From Derxia lacustris (GTDB taxonomy: Bacteria; Pseudomonadota; Gammaproteobacteria; Burkholderiales; Burkholderiaceae_E), in contig NZ_MUHU01000010.1 of NCBI RefSeq assembly GCF_002105195.1, positions 248,001 through 312,000 of the forward strand: a stretch of DNA of 64,000 nucleotides, written 5' to 3'. The position numbers and the translations under genes were made by a program. The notes beneath the pieces are model-generated. The model was not told where the DNA came from and did no database searches. It saw only the letters and a program-made list of their open reading frames with translations. Position 1 is the stretch's first letter. Each line of letters opens with the position of its first letter. Positions 1 to 9,808 of the stretch are shown piece by piece.

Positions 1-602
1 GCGGCAGCGGGGGCCGGAGCCGGTGCGCCTTCTGCCGGCGCCTCGGCGCCCGCAGCCTGACGCGCAGCTTCGGCACGCGCAGCCTCTTCGGCCGCACGAC
101 GCTCGGCTTCGACCCGGGCGGCCTCGGCACGCACGGCTTCTTCCTCGGCCTTGCGACGTGCCTCGGCAGCCGCCTGACGCTCGGCTTCGAGCCGTTCGGC
201 CTCGATGCGGGCGGCTTCGGCGCGGCGCGCCTCTTCCTCGCGCGCCAGCCGCGCGGCTTCCTCGGCCGCAGCCTGAGTCGCACGCAGTTCCGCCGGATCG
301 GGTTCGCGCTGGACGAAGGTGCGCTTCTTGCGCACCTCGACCTGGATCGTGCGCGACTTGCCCGTTGCATCCGCCTGCTTGATCTCGGAGGTCTGGCGCC
401 GCGTGAGCGTGATCTTCTTTTTTTCCGCGCTGTCGGAGCCGTGCGCCTTGCGCAGCATCTCGAGCAGCTTGGCCTTGTCGGACTCGGTCACGACATCTTC
501 TGCCGAGCGCTTTTCCACGCCGGCCGCCTGCAATTGCTCGAGCAGCGTGCGCTCGGACATCTTCAGTTCCGCGGCGAATTCGCCTACGTTCATGCTTGCC
601 AT
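1..602 (-). CDS. infB: Translation initiation factor IF-2, N-terminal part
   Basis: IF-2 is the GTPase that places initiator tRNA on the 30S ribosome. Only the first 200 or so residues are in the window; the G domain lies beyond the left edge. The protein opens [15 protein letters not shown] and continues with an IF2 N-terminal module ([18 protein letters not shown], then [16 protein letters not shown]) and a basic [18 protein letters not shown] segment. It then becomes a long charged Ala/Glu/Arg helix-like linker typical of beta- and gammaproteobacterial IF-2. ATG at 602 is preferred to the in-frame ATG at 593 because related proteins begin MAS and a GAGGATGGA ribosome-binding site lies just upstream. 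It is the third gene of the rimP-nusA-infB operon, 60 bp after nusA. Confidence 0.95.
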   Translation of the reverse strand, partial: MASMNVGEFAAELKMSERTLLEQLQAAGVEKRSAEDVVTESDKAKLLEMLRKAHGSDSAEKKKITLTRRQTSEIKQADATGKSRTIQVEVRKKRTFVQREPDPAELRATQAAAEEAARLAREEEARRAEAARIEAERLEAERQAAAEARRKAEEEAVRAEAARVEAERRAAEEAARAEAARQAAGAEAPAEGAPAPAPAA

Positions 603-662
603 TCCATCCTCGTTAACCGGACGCGCAGGGACTGCGTTTCCGTGTTGTTCAGTCCCTGTCCA

Positions 663-2141
663 TCACTGCTCGAACCAGTGTGCGCGGGCGCGCAGGATCA
701 ACGCCTTTGCTTCTTCCACGTCCAGGCCCGTCAGTTCCTGCAATTCATCGACTGCCAGTTCCGCCAGCTCGTCGCGGGTCTTGACGCCGCTTGCGATCAG
801 CTTCTCCGCCAGTTCCGCCGACACGCCTTCAAGATCGAGAAGATCCTGCGACACCGTGTCGACCTGCTCTTCCTTCGCGATCGCGTCGGTCAGGAGCGCA
901 TCGCGGGCCCGCTTGCGCAGTTCCTCGACGGTTTCCTGATCGAAAGCCTCGATCTCGAGCATTTCCTGGATCGGCACGTAGGCCACTTCCTCCACATTGG
1001 AGAAGCCTTCGGCGATCAGGATGTCGGCCATTTCCTCGTCGACATCGAGCTTTTCCATGAACAGCGAGCGCAGCTTGCCCTGCTCGTCGCTCTGGCGCTC
1101 CTTTGCCTCCGTCGCCGTCATGATGTTGATCTGCCAGCCGGTCAGCTCGGACGCGAGGCGCACGTTCTGACCCTGGCGGCCGATCGCGATCGCGAGGTTG
1201 TCCTCGTCGACCACCACGTCCATCGCATGCCGGTCCTCATCGACGACGATCGACTGCACATTCGCCGGCGCCAGCGCGCCGATGACGAACTGCGCCGGGT
1301 CTTCCGACCACAGCACGATGTCGACCCGCTCGCCGGCCAGCTCATTCGTGACCGCCTGCACGCGCGAACCGCGCATGCCGACGCAGGTGCCGATCGGATC
1401 GATGCGGCGGTCGTTGGTCCAGACCGCGATCTTGGCGCGCACGCCGGCATCGCGCGCCGCCGACTTGATGTGCAGCAGACCCTGCTCGATCTCGGGCACT
1501 TCGAGCTCGAACAGCTTCTTGATGAAGTCGGCCGAGGTGCGCGAAACGATGATGTTGTGGCGCTTGTCGGCGCGATCGACCTTGAGCAGGAAGGCGCGCA
1601 CGCGGTCGCCCACGCGCAGGTTTTCCTTCGGGATCATCTGGTCGCGCGGCAGCTTGGCCTCGATGCGACCGGCTTCGATGATCGCGTCGCCCTTTTCCAT
1701 GCGCTTGACCGAGCCGTTGATGATCTGGTCACCACGGTCGAGGAAGTCGTTGAGGATCTGCTCGCGCTCGGCATCGCGGATGCGCTGGAGCACGGCCTGC
1801 TTGGTGTCCTGCGCGAAGCGGCGGCCAAATTCGATCGGCGCCAGCTGTTCCTCGATGAATTCCTCGATCTCGATGTCGGAGATCTGCTCGCGCGCATCGC
1901 TGAGCAGCTCCTGACGGTCGGGGAATTCGAGGCCGGCCTCGTCGGGCACGACCTGCCAGCGACGGAAGGCTTCGCTCTCGCCGGTTTCGCGGTCGACCGA
2001 CACGCGGATGTCGACATCGCCGCTGAACAGCTTGCGCGTCGCGGCGGCAAGCGCCTGCTCCAGCGCTTCGAACACGATTTCCTTGCTGACGCTTTTCTCG
2101 CGTGCGAGCGCATCGACCAACAACAACACTTCGCGGCTCAT
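663..2141 (-). CDS. nusA: Transcription termination/antitermination factor NusA
   Basis: NusA binds RNA polymerase and nascent RNA, promotes pausing and termination, and acts in antitermination complexes. The 492-residue product has the full proteobacterial layout: an N-terminal polymerase-binding domain ([19 protein letters not shown]), an S1 domain (about 135-200, [16 protein letters not shown]), and KH domains with [16 protein letters not shown] and [14 protein letters not shown]. Two C-terminal helix-hairpin-helix acidic repeats follow (from about residue 365, each near 70 residues). The ATG overlaps the rimP stop as ATGA, so the two are translationally coupled. Longer in-frame starts upstream run through rimP in another frame and were rejected. 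Confidence 0.97.
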   Translation of the reverse strand: MSREVLLLVDALAREKSVSKEIVFEALEQALAAATRKLFSGDVDIRVSVDRETGESEAFRRWQVVPDEAGLEFPDRQELLSDAREQISDIEIEEFIEEQLAPIEFGRRFAQDTKQAVLQRIRDAEREQILNDFLDRGDQIINGSVKRMEKGDAIIEAGRIEAKLPRDQMIPKENLRVGDRVRAFLLKVDRADKRHNIIVSRTSADFIKKLFELEVPEIEQGLLHIKSAARDAGVRAKIAVWTNDRRIDPIGTCVGMRGSRVQAVTNELAGERVDIVLWSEDPAQFVIGALAPANVQSIVVDEDRHAMDVVVDEDNLAIAIGRQGQNVRLASELTGWQINIMTATEAKERQSDEQGKLRSLFMEKLDVDEEMADILIAEGFSNVEEVAYVPIQEMLEIEAFDQETVEELRKRARDALLTDAIAKEEQVDTVSQDLLDLEGVSAELAEKLIASGVKTRDELAELAVDELQELTGLDVEEAKALILRARAHWFEQ

Positions 2142-2620
2142 CTTGTTTTCCTCTTGAAATCGAGCTTGGGCACGAGTCGCGCCTTTTCCACGTCGGCAAA
2201 CTTGAACCGCAACTGCGAGCGGCCCCCCGGCGTATCGAACTCGATTGCGAAATCCTCGCCCTCGGGCGTCTGGAGCACGCCTTCGAACTTGCGCTGCCCA
2301 CCGACCATGGTGCGCAGCTTCAATGTGATCTCGGCGCCGGCAAACCGAACGAAGTCGGCCGGCTTGACGAGCGGACGATCGACACCCGGCGACGACACCT
2401 CGAGCCGGGCGTAATCGACGTTTTCGACCATGAAGACATGGGTGAGCTGGTCGCTCAGACGCTCGCAATCGCCGACGGTCACTGCGCCCTCGCCCTGCGG
2501 CCGGTCGATCGAGATACGCAGCAGACCCTGGGGCGCGCGTTCGACCTCAACGACTTCGAATCCGAGCGCGGTGGCGTTCTGTTCGATCAAGCTGTGCAGA
2601 GCTGAAGACGAGTGCAGCAA
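2138..2620 (-). CDS. rimP: Ribosome maturation factor RimP
   Basis: RimP assists maturation of the 30S subunit. The visible RimP core runs from [19 protein letters not shown] through [14 protein letters not shown] and [26 protein letters not shown] to a C-terminal Sm-like half ending KLDFKRKTR. No ATG lies at the expected N-terminus. The nearest plausible start is TTG at 2620, with AGGA nine bases upstream, giving 160 residues, close to the family length. The far-upstream in-frame start at 2719 would add a stretch unlike RimP that runs into the leader terminator region. It is the first gene of rimP-nusA-infB. The start codon choice is inferred. Confidence 0.92.
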   Translation of the reverse strand: MLHSSSALHSLIEQNATALGFEVVEVERAPQGLLRISIDRPQGEGAVTVGDCERLSDQLTHVFMVENVDYARLEVSSPGVDRPLVKPADFVRFAGAEITLKLRTMVGGQRKFEGVLQTPEGEDFAIEFDTPGGRSQLRFKFADVEKARLVPKLDFKRKTR

Positions 2621-2756
2621 TATGACGAGTCCTGTAAGCAATGGCCCGAGCCCGGTTCGACTGGCAGCGAGCGCCAATGGCAACTCGCCGGCCGGCCGGT
2701 TGCCCGGACCTTCGACCACCCGCCGAAGCGGAATTGGAATTCAAACAAGCCAGCCC

Positions 2757-2785
2757 AAAAGAAAAATGGGCGCTGACGCCCATTT
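2757..2785 (-). terminator. Intrinsic terminator in the rimP leader (probable attenuator)
   Basis: Read on the minus strand, a perfect 9-bp stem (AAATGGGCG/CGCCCATTT, arms 2764-2772 and 2777-2785) with loop TCAG is followed by TTTTTCTTTT. It lies between the promoter at 2893-2922 and the rimP start at 2620, so it should stop part of the operon's transcripts. A second hairpin (arms 2804-2809 and 2822-2827) precedes it. Rfam has a rimP-leader attenuator class; membership was not tested. Confidence 0.8.
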
Positions 2786-2892
2786 ATCACTACCTGCTGG
2801 GAGCACCGGGCGCATGCCCGTCCGGTGGTGGAGGCCTTGTAAAGCCTGCGTCACAACTGGTTGGCAAATCGCACTGTGCGGTTAACTTGCGG

Positions 2893-2922
2893 ATTATAGG
2901 GGAAAAACCGCAAACACATCAA
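2893..2922 (-). promoter_or_regulatory. Sigma-70 type promoter for rimP-nusA-infB
   Basis: On the minus strand TTGATG and a perfect TATAAT are separated by 18 bases. The -35 box overlaps the last codons of rluB. The expected transcript begins near 2886 and has a leader of about 265 nt before rimP. Confidence 0.75.
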
Positions 2923-5501
2923 AGCTTGGGACCGCGCGGCCCTTTGGGACCATTGGGCTTGCCACCGCCGGGACGTCCGCCGGGCTTGCCACCGGGCTTC
3001 GGACCGGCCTGAGCCTTGACCGTACCCGGCACGCCACCGGGCTTGCCGGGCTTCTTGCCGGCACCCGGCTTGCCGCCGAACTTGGCGCCGCCCGGCTTGC
3101 CGTTGCCGCTGCCAAATCCGCCGCCCGCCTTCTTGCCCTGCGGCCCGCGCGCACCGCCCGGAAAGCCCGGCTTGGGTCCACGCGGCGCACCGGCCGGACG
3201 ACCGTCGGGCGGACCGTCCATCCCCGGCATGCCCGGAATGCCGCCGCGCCGACGCTGCTGCTGCCCCTGCCCGCCGCCGTTCTGGCGCGCCGACAGCACA
3301 TGCGTGGTGAGCAGATCCGACCGCTCACCTTTGACCGGCGAGACCCCGAACATCGCCTCGGTCATGGTGTCGAGCGGCGAGATTTCGCGCGGCTTGTGCT
3401 GCTGACCGCCGCGCTGCTGCTTGCCGCCACCCTTGTGCGGCGCATCGCCGGCCAGCTTGATGCCGAGCCGCGCGCAAAGAAAAGCCGCTTCCATCGGCGA
3501 CGCCTCGGTCCAGCGACCGCGCTTGAGGCCGCGCGGCAGTTCGATCTCGCCGTAGCGCACCCGGATCAGCCGGCTGACCGTCGCGCCGACGGTCTCGAAC
3601 AACCGGCGCACTTCGCGGTTGCGGCCTTCGCTGATGGTGACGTGATACCAGTGGTTGACGCCGTCGCCGCCCGCATCCATGAGGCCATTGACCTTGGCCG
3701 GACCGTCGTCGAGCACCACGCCGTCGATGAGCGCGCGCCGGGCCTCGGGCGTCAGCTCGGGCAGGCAGCGCACCGCGTATTCGCGCTCCTGGCCGAAGCG
3801 CGGATGCATGAGCCGGTTGGCCAGTTCGCCCGAGGTGGTGAAGATCAGCAGGCCTTCGGTGTTGAAGTCGAGCCGGCCGACCGACACCCAGCGCCCGTTC
3901 TTCACCTGCGGCAGGCGCTCGAACACGGTGGCGCGCTTTTCCGGGTCGTCGTTGGAGACGATTTCGCCGGAGGGCTTGTGATAGATGATGACGCGCGGCG
4001 GCTTGGCGATGTTGCGGCGCTGGAGCGGCTTGCCGTTCACGCGCACCTGGTCGGCGATTTCGACGCGCTGGCCGATGTGCGCCGGCTCGCCGTTGACCGA
4101 CACGCGGCCGGCGAGGATGAGCTCCTCCATCTCGCGGCGCGAACCGATGCCGGCCTCGGCCAGTACCTTTTGCAGCTTGGGCGCGAGCGCATCGATGTGC
4201 TCGATGGCGGCGCGCCCGGCCGGCGGCTCGAATACCGATGCGGCCTCCTCGCGCGCCATGCGCGGGAAGTCTTCCGGCGCCGTGCCCTTGGCCGCGCCGT
4301 TGCCGAGCTGGCGGTCGCGCGGGCGGAAGGCGGCGATTTCCTTCAGCACCTCGTCGTCGTCGAGGTCTTCGTCGATCAGCGCCTCGGCAGCGAAGTAGTC
4401 GCGCTGGGCCTTGGCGATCTGCTGGCTGTCGGCGTAGGTGGCGCGGCCCTGAGGATAGAAATCGTCGTCCTCGTCGTCGTCGTCGATGAAGTCGGGGATG
4501 CCGGCGCTGCGCACGGCGGTCGGCGTGTCGGCTGCCGGCGCGCCGTCGATCCGGCCTTCGCGCTTGCCACGCCGGTCGCGCGGCTTGCGTCGGCGCTTGC
4601 TGCTGCCTGGCGTGCCGTCGGCGCGCTGCGGCTGGCCGCCCTGGGGCTGGCCGGCCGGCGTGCGCGGCTGGGCATCGGCATCGGTAGCGCCATTGGCCTC
4701 GACCTGCGCGTTGCCCGGCGCCTGGGCGTTGCCGGCGCCGCGCGAGCGGTTGCGGCGCGAGCGCGGGCCGCGCTGGCCATTCGGCTCGTCGCGGCCCGGC
4801 TGCGCCGCCGGATCGCGCGGCGGCCGCTCGCCGGACGGCTGGACTGCCGCCTCGGCGACTGCCGCCGGCACGGCCGGCGCGACCGGTTCGCGACGCGGCG
4901 CGCGCGGCGGCCGCTCGCGCACTGCCTCGGTCTCGGCGCGCGGCGGCTCGGCCGCGACCGGTGCGCGCGGCGCTTCGGCGTCGACGCGGACGCGCGGCTC
5001 GACCGCCGCCACCGGAGCCGGACTTGCCGGCACGCTCGGCGCGCCGTCCGCCACCGGCGCCGACGCGGTCCGGCTGCGCTTGCGCGCCGGCTTGGGCGCG
5101 GCCGGCTCGGCCTGCTCCACCACCGGCGCAGCCACCGCTGCCACCTCGCCCGCCGCCGCGCGCGCCGCCGACCGTGCGCGCCGCCCAGACGCGCCCAGCC
5201 CGACCGTCGCCGCCTCGTCGCCGGCATCCGCCTTCACCTTCTTCTTCCTGGGCACGGCCGGCACCTCGGCCTCGGCCGTGCCCGCCGCCTCGGCGACCGC
5301 CTTGGGCTTGCGCTTGCGCGGCGCCGGCGCAGCCGCGTCGGGCACTGCTGCCGCTTCCGGCAGCGACGCGCCAGCCTCGGCAGCCGCGGTCTTGCGCGGC
5401 GCGCGGCGCGCCTTGGGCTTGGCCGCTGCGTCGGTCGCAGGCGCCTTGTCGCTGTCGAAAAGATCCGGGGTCGGGAGGTTGGCTTGCTGTTCGTTAGGCA
5501 T
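2919..5501 (-). CDS. rluB: Ribosomal large-subunit pseudouridine synthase RluB with long low-complexity tails
   Basis: RluB converts a uridine of 23S rRNA (U2605 in E. coli) to pseudouridine. Of 860 residues only the middle is catalytic: an S4 RNA-binding domain from about 443 ([20 protein letters not shown]), then the RsuA/RluB fold with [11 protein letters not shown], whose Asp (about 545) is the expected nucleophile. [11 protein letters not shown] and [18 protein letters not shown] follow. About 430 N-terminal residues are Ala/Pro/Arg/Lys-rich with an acidic DDDDEDDDF run, and the last 180 or so are Gly/Pro/Lys-rich ([14 protein letters not shown]). Such tails are common in betaproteobacterial RluB and are probably disordered RNA-binding regions. 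ATG at 5501 overlaps the end of scpB by 8 bases; the longer start at 5687 would lie inside scpB. Confidence 0.93.
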   Translation of the reverse strand: MPNEQQANLPTPDLFDSDKAPATDAAAKPKARRAPRKTAAAEAGASLPEAAAVPDAAAPAPRKRKPKAVAEAAGTAEAEVPAVPRKKKVKADAGDEAATVGLGASGRRARSAARAAAGEVAAVAAPVVEQAEPAAPKPARKRSRTASAPVADGAPSVPASPAPVAAVEPRVRVDAEAPRAPVAAEPPRAETEAVRERPPRAPRREPVAPAVPAAVAEAAVQPSGERPPRDPAAQPGRDEPNGQRGPRSRRNRSRGAGNAQAPGNAQVEANGATDADAQPRTPAGQPQGGQPQRADGTPGSSKRRRKPRDRRGKREGRIDGAPAADTPTAVRSAGIPDFIDDDDEDDDFYPQGRATYADSQQIAKAQRDYFAAEALIDEDLDDDEVLKEIAAFRPRDRQLGNGAAKGTAPEDFPRMAREEAASVFEPPAGRAAIEHIDALAPKLQKVLAEAGIGSRREMEELILAGRVSVNGEPAHIGQRVEIADQVRVNGKPLQRRNIAKPPRVIIYHKPSGEIVSNDDPEKRATVFERLPQVKNGRWVSVGRLDFNTEGLLIFTTSGELANRLMHPRFGQEREYAVRCLPELTPEARRALIDGVVLDDGPAKVNGLMDAGGDGVNHWYHVTISEGRNREVRRLFETVGATVSRLIRVRYGEIELPRGLKRGRWTEASPMEAAFLCARLGIKLAGDAPHKGGGKQQRGGQQHKPREISPLDTMTEAMFGVSPVKGERSDLLTTHVLSARQNGGGQGQQQRRRGGIPGMPGMDGPPDGRPAGAPRGPKPGFPGGARGPQGKKAGGGFGSGNGKPGGAKFGGKPGAGKKPGKPGGVPGTVKAQAGPKPGGKPGGRPGGGKPNGPKGPRGPKL

Positions 5502-6213
5502 GGGCGTCGGGCTGGGGGCGGGAGCCGGCGGGCTCCTCGGTAGAAAGAAGGTTCGGCAGCGCGGCATCCGTGACGGGTGCGCTGCCGGAAAAGTTGGGTT
5601 CATCGGCCACGGCAGGGGCGGCGCCGGCAGCCGGTGCATCGCCGAGCGCCAGCTCGACCTGGGCCGGCAGCGTGATCGGCGCGGCACCGGACGCTACCTC
5701 GCCGACCGGCACCGGCGGCGGCAGATCGGCCAGGGCGCGCAGCCCCAGGTCGTCGAGAAACTGGCGCGTGGTCGCATACAGGCCGGGTCGGCCCGGCGCC
5801 TCGCGGTGGCCGATCACCTCGACCCAGCCGCGTTCTTCGAGCGCCTTGATGACCTGGGTCGACACGGTCACGCCGCGAATCTCCTCGATGTCGCCGCGCG
5901 TGACCGGCTGGCGGTAGGCAATGATCGCCAGCGTTTCCATCACGGCCCGCGAATAGCGCGCCGGCCGTTCCGGATTGAGCCGCTCCAGATACATGCGCAT
6001 CTCGGGCCGCGACACGAAGCGCCAGCCGTTCGACAGCAGCGCAAGCCGCAGGCCGCGATCGGCCCAATCCTCGGCGAGCTGGTTGAGCACGCTCTCGATC
6101 AGGCCGCGCTCGGCTTCGGGCTCGAACAGCTTGCGCAGCTGATTCACCGGCAGCGGCTCCTGAGCACACAGCAGCGCCGTCTCAACGACGCGCCTGGCCT
6201 CGGTCATCATCAT
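5494..6213 (-). CDS. scpB: Segregation and condensation protein ScpB
   Basis: ScpB is the winged-helix kite subunit of the Smc-ScpAB condensin complex. The 239-residue product has the family's first winged helix ([25 protein letters not shown]) and second ([26 protein letters not shown]), with the conserved [24 protein letters not shown] between them. The last 60 or so residues are an acidic/Ala-rich tail. Three successive ATGs start the frame; the first is used. rluB follows with overlap, so the two are co-transcribed, a usual pairing. No scpA lies upstream in this window. Confidence 0.95.
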   Translation of the reverse strand: MMMTEARRVVETALLCAQEPLPVNQLRKLFEPEAERGLIESVLNQLAEDWADRGLRLALLSNGWRFVSRPEMRMYLERLNPERPARYSRAVMETLAIIAYRQPVTRGDIEEIRGVTVSTQVIKALEERGWVEVIGHREAPGRPGLYATTRQFLDDLGLRALADLPPPVPVGEVASGAAPITLPAQVELALGDAPAAGAAPAVADEPNFSGSAPVTDAALPNLLSTEEPAGSRPQPDAHA

Positions 6214-6713
6214 TCAGTTGGCTGGATTAGTTGCGGACTGGCCGCCAGCGCCACGGCCCTGGGGCCAGTGACGATTCAGTTCCTGTACCGCGCCGCGTCA
6301 TCCGCCCGAGGGCCGACGACAACGGCTACGTCCGGTCATGCCGGAAGCGGAATCGCCGACCTGTCGGCGACCACGCTGCACGCGAAAAAACTCGATTCAA
6401 CGAACCCGGCGCATCGCCGCATCACGCTGGATGCGACCGATGGAGACCGGACGAAAGTGCCGGAGCGGTCGCAGCAAACCACGCGACCCGCAACGCAAAC
6501 CCTGGAAGAAAACGCTTTCTGGCTGGATCCGGGCGGCGACTCCCGCATCGGGAAGTGCGCCGCAACCAGCGGACCCTCGCATCGGCCCGGGAAACCGCGA
6601 CGCCCATCGAACCCGGCGTCTGGCGGCATTTGCAAGGCCACGAAGCCTTGCACGCCGGGCACACCGATCTGGCGTGCGACACGCAATGATACACACAGCC
6701 CGCCAGCGCCGTT
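6214..6713. other. 500-bp stretch without a recognised gene
   Basis: This lies between the htrA-like gene and scpB, both on the minus strand. Open frames here (up to about 150 codons) show no family motif and no consistent codon bias. The one structured part is a nested palindrome at 6612-6659: outer arms CCCGGCGT/ACGCCGGG (6612-6619, 6652-6659) enclose inner arms TGCAAGGC/GCCTTGCA (6631-6638, 6645-6652). It lies just downstream of the htrA-like stop and could act in RNA 3'-end formation, though no T-run follows. The remainder presumably contains the scpB promoter. Confidence 0.5.
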
Positions 6714-7868
6714 CTACCGCCGCAGATCGATCACCCTGATGTTGACCGTGCGCTCGCGATTGCCGCGCACCACGGTCAGTTCGGCGGTCTGGCCGATGCC
6801 GGCCCGATCCAGCTCGCTGACGAACTGCGACAGCGTGTTCACGCGGCGGCCGTTGACGCCGATGATCACGTCGCCGAGGTCGCCGCTGCGCGAGTCGTAG
6901 GCGCGCAGCCCGGCGTCGGCGGCAGGCGTGCCGCGACCGATGTCGGCGATCACCACGCCGGCAATCCCGGCGCGCGCGACGATGTCGGGCCGCACCGGCG
7001 CGATGCCGATGCCCGGCAACGGCGCCCGGCCACGCGCAATCAGCGCCGGCACCACGCGATTCACCAGATCGGCCGGAATCGCGAAGCCCACGCCGGCCGA
7101 GCTGCCCGAGGCCGACTTGATCGCGCTGTTCACGCCCACCAGCCGGCCGGCGCTGTCGAGCAGCGGGCCGCCCGAATTGCCCGGGTTGATCGCCGCGTCG
7201 GTCTGGATCACGCCGGCCACCTCGCGGAAATCGGTGGTCGGCAGTTCGCGGTCGAGCGCGCTGACGATGCCGGTGGTGAGCGTGCGCGACAGCCCGAACG
7301 GATTGCCGATGGCGATCACCGACTGGCCGATGCGCAATTCCTTCGAGCTGCCGAGCGGAATCGGCTTGAGGTCGGCCGGCACGCGCTTGAGCCGCACCAC
7401 GGCCAGGTCGTATTCGGGTGAGGCGCCGACCACCGTGGCCTCGATCGGCTGCCCGGCGTCGAGCTGCACGAACACGCGCCGGGCGCCCTCGACCACATGG
7501 TTGTTGGTCACCACATGACCGGCCGCATCCCAGACGAAGCCGCTGCCCGCGCCCTGCTGCACCTCGGCGCGGAACAGGCCGGTGGCTTGCAGCGTCTCGG
7601 TGGTGATGTAGGCGACCGACGGCGCGGTCGACTCGAACAGCGCCACCATCGCCTGCTCCTGCGCCAGCAGCGGCCCGCGCGGCGTGACCGGACGCGGCTG
7701 CTGGCTCTCGCCGGCGCCGGCCAGCTGGGCCGAGGCGCCGAGCGCCGAGCAGGCCAGCGCCAGCAGCACGGCCCGCCGCGCCGACGCAAAGCCCGCCGCG
7801 CCGCCGCCCGGCCGCGCCGCCTGCCGATGCGCGTCTGCCGCGCGCGGCTGCATGTCATCCCCCGTCAT
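6714..7868 (-). CDS. HtrA/DegP-like periplasmic serine protease with one PDZ domain
   Basis: This is a trypsin-like protease of the DegS/HtrA type, presumably degrading or sensing misfolded envelope proteins. The catalytic triad is visible: His in VTNNHVVEG (about H124), Asp in EYDLAVVRL (about D154) and Ser in NPGNSGGPLL (about S232). A single PDZ domain follows (GVVIADIGRGTPAADAGLRAYDSRSGDLGDVIIGVNG). A hydrophobic segment near residues 34-47 (AVLLALACSALGASA) is a signal peptide or anchor. Several starts are in frame (GTG 7901, ATG 7877, 7868, 7853); 7868 has AGGG nine bases upstream. It lies 75 bp after the efflux gene at 7944-9437 and could share its transcript. One PDZ rather than two makes it closer to DegS/AlgW than to DegP. 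Confidence 0.88.
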   Translation of the reverse strand: MTGDDMQPRAADAHRQAARPGGGAAGFASARRAVLLALACSALGASAQLAGAGESQQPRPVTPRGPLLAQEQAMVALFESTAPSVAYITTETLQATGLFRAEVQQGAGSGFVWDAAGHVVTNNHVVEGARRVFVQLDAGQPIEATVVGASPEYDLAVVRLKRVPADLKPIPLGSSKELRIGQSVIAIGNPFGLSRTLTTGIVSALDRELPTTDFREVAGVIQTDAAINPGNSGGPLLDSAGRLVGVNSAIKSASGSSAGVGFAIPADLVNRVVPALIARGRAPLPGIGIAPVRPDIVARAGIAGVVIADIGRGTPAADAGLRAYDSRSGDLGDVIIGVNGRRVNTLSQFVSELDRAGIGQTAELTVVRGNRERTVNIRVIDLRR

Positions 7869-7943
7869 CGGAAACATCCCTGCGAATTGACCGGCCGGCA
7901 CTCTAGCGCGGCTGCGACGGCTTGTTACACGACGCGGCGCGGC

Positions 7944-9437
7944 TCACTCGTCTTCGTCCTCGGGCGGCGCCCAGAGCGCATGCCGGTCGACCAGCAGCCG
8001 CGCATGCGTCTCCAGCAGGCCGACGCGCGCGGTCTCCTCGGCGCTGCGGGCCTCGATGGCCTGACGCCGCGCCAGCAGCAGCTCGTTGATGCCCAGCTCG
8101 CCGAGCGCATAGCCGCGCTCGGCCAGATCGGCATTGCGCTCGGCCAGCGTGGCGGCGCCGGCCAGACTGTCCCAGCCCTCGCGCGCGGCATTCGCCAGCG
8201 TGGCCAGCTCGAAGGCCGACTGCACGACGCGGGCGCGGGTCGCGCGCAGCCGCTCGTCGGCCATGTCGGCCTCGGCGAGCGCGGCCGAGACGCGCGCGCT
8301 GCGCGCCGGCCCGCCGATCGGCATCGAGAAGCTCAGGCCCACGATGCGTTCCGCGCCGCCGCGCTCGCGCCCGGCATGCACGCCCACGGTCGGATCGGGC
8401 AGCAGCTCGGCGCGCTCGCGGTCGGCGCTGAGGCGGGCGTGCGCGGCATCGAGTTCGGCCAGCCGGATCTCGTGGTTGTCGGCCAGCACCGCCTCGATGT
8501 AGCGGTCGACATCGACCGGCTCATAGCTCGGCTCGGGCAGCGCGGCCACGGTCTCGGGCGGCGCGGCGATGCCGTAGCGGCGCGCGAAATCGGCCCGCGC
8601 CACGGCGGCCCGGGCCAGTGCGGCGCGCTGGGCGCTGCGGGCCTGGGCGGCTTCGGATTCGGCCAGACCCAGCTCGATGCGCGCAATGTCGCCGGCCGCG
8701 AGCCGCTTGCGCACCACGCCGAGCGCGCGTTCGCGCTGGGCCTGCTGCTCGGCCAGCCGGGCCGCCGCGCGCGCCTCGCGCAGCACCGCGAACCAGCCGG
8801 CGACCAGCCCGCGCGCGCCCTCGTGCCAGGCATCGGAATAGCCGTTGCGCGCGATGCGCACGCCGGTCGCGCCGAGCTTGCGGTCCTGCTCGACCTTGCC
8901 GCTCCAGCGAAAGCCGCGCTCGATGGCGACTTCCTGCTCGTGATAGCGCGGGCCGATCTCCTCGCGGCGCTGCTGCACGGTGGCGCGCGCGGTCCATTCG
9001 TAGGGGCCGGCGGCGAGCCGGTCGCGCTCGGCGGCGCGGTAGTCGATGCCGCGCAGGCGCTCCCTCACCTCGGGCAGGCCGGCGATGGCGCGCTCGGCCA
9101 GCTCGGCCGGCGGCAGCACACGAGCGAGGTCGGCCGGCAGCGCCGGCGCGTGGTCGTGCAGGCCGGGCTCGGATGGGTCGCTGGCGTCGGCCGGCGTGGC
9201 GAGGTTGGCCGGCAGCGCAAGGTTGAGCGCCGGCGCGGCGGGGGCCTGGCGCATTGGCGCGGCGGGCGCGTGGTGCGGCGGCGCCGGCTCGTTGCCTGCG
9301 GGCGTGGCGCCGGATTGCGCCGTCAGAGCCGTCTGCGCCGCCGCGCCGTTCGCCAGCGCGGCCAAGCCGGCCAGCGCCAGCCAAATCGCCGCCGGCAGGC
9401 ATCGCATCGGCCACAACCGCTTCACGCCGTAGCTCAT
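7944..9437 (-). CDS. CzcC-family outer-membrane efflux protein
   Basis: This is the outer-membrane channel of a heavy-metal RND pump. The 497-residue product has an N-terminal signal peptide (CLPAAIWLALAGLAALANGAAAQ), a His/Pro/Ala-rich linker and two TolC-like coiled-coil repeats. The first is WFAVLREARAAARLAEQQAQRERALGVVRKRLAAGDIARIELGLAESEAAQA; the second contains YALGELGINELLLARRQAIEAR, as in CzcC. Its ATG overlaps the stop of the DUF3240 gene (ATGA), so it is coupled to the pump genes. The acidic C-terminus (PPEDEDE) and the histidines (HHAP, HDHAP) in the N-terminal linker may bind metal; that is inference. Confidence 0.85.
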   Translation of the reverse strand: MSYGVKRLWPMRCLPAAIWLALAGLAALANGAAAQTALTAQSGATPAGNEPAPPHHAPAAPMRQAPAAPALNLALPANLATPADASDPSEPGLHDHAPALPADLARVLPPAELAERAIAGLPEVRERLRGIDYRAAERDRLAAGPYEWTARATVQQRREEIGPRYHEQEVAIERGFRWSGKVEQDRKLGATGVRIARNGYSDAWHEGARGLVAGWFAVLREARAAARLAEQQAQRERALGVVRKRLAAGDIARIELGLAESEAAQARSAQRAALARAAVARADFARRYGIAAPPETVAALPEPSYEPVDVDRYIEAVLADNHEIRLAELDAAHARLSADRERAELLPDPTVGVHAGRERGGAERIVGLSFSMPIGGPARSARVSAALAEADMADERLRATRARVVQSAFELATLANAAREGWDSLAGAATLAERNADLAERGYALGELGINELLLARRQAIEARSAEETARVGLLETHARLLVDRHALWAPPEDEDE

Positions 9438-9808
9438 GCCAGCCTCCCGAAGCCCAGCACCGGCAGCACCCAGTAGGCAATCTCGGGCGTCGGCAGCGCC
9501 GCTTTCAACGCGGCCAGCAGCGGCGCGATCTGGGCCTCGGTCAGCGCCACTTCCAGCCGCACCCGGCGCGCCCGGCCGGTCACCTGCTCGATGGCGCTCG
9601 GCAGCCGCACGCCGGCACCAAAACCGTCGGCAGGCGTGGCGGTAAAGCCGCGCACCAGCTCGGGCAGGCCGAGCAGCACATCGATCAGCTCATCCTGCAG
9701 CGCCACTGGCGCCACCACCGTCAGCAGCCGGTCGAATTGCGGCGCCGTGGCCGTGCCGACCGCCTCCAGGCCAGCGGATTCCGCAGCCACCCCATTCCCT
9801 CCGCTCAT
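9434..9808 (-). CDS. DUF3240-like small protein of metal-efflux operons
   Basis: The 124-residue protein has no signal peptide. It resembles the DUF3240 family, small PII-like ferredoxin-fold proteins found beside Czc/Ncc-type RND genes: LLTVVAPVALQDELIDVLLGLPELVRGFTA, then a second beta-alpha-beta (ARRVRLEVALTEAQIAPLLAALKAALPTPEIAYWVLPVLGFGRLA). It overlaps czcA-like upstream and czcC-like downstream by ATGA junctions. The function is unproven; the fold and context suggest a cytoplasmic regulator of the pump. Confidence 0.72.
   Translation of the reverse strand: MSGGNGVAAESAGLEAVGTATAPQFDRLLTVVAPVALQDELIDVLLGLPELVRGFTATPADGFGAGVRLPSAIEQVTGRARRVRLEVALTEAQIAPLLAALKAALPTPEIAYWVLPVLGFGRLA

Noticed and set aside
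2786-2892. metY-type tRNA gene in the rimP leader
   Set aside because: No cloverleaf, anticodon arm or CCA end could be drawn from this sequence.
6231-6689. Frames of 116-152 codons in the scpB-htrA gap
   Set aside because: No ribosome-binding site, no family resemblance, no consistent third-position bias.
3300-6900. Long plus-strand frames across rluB and scpB
   Set aside because: Shadows of low-complexity GC-rich coding sequence; the minus strand carries recognisable proteins.
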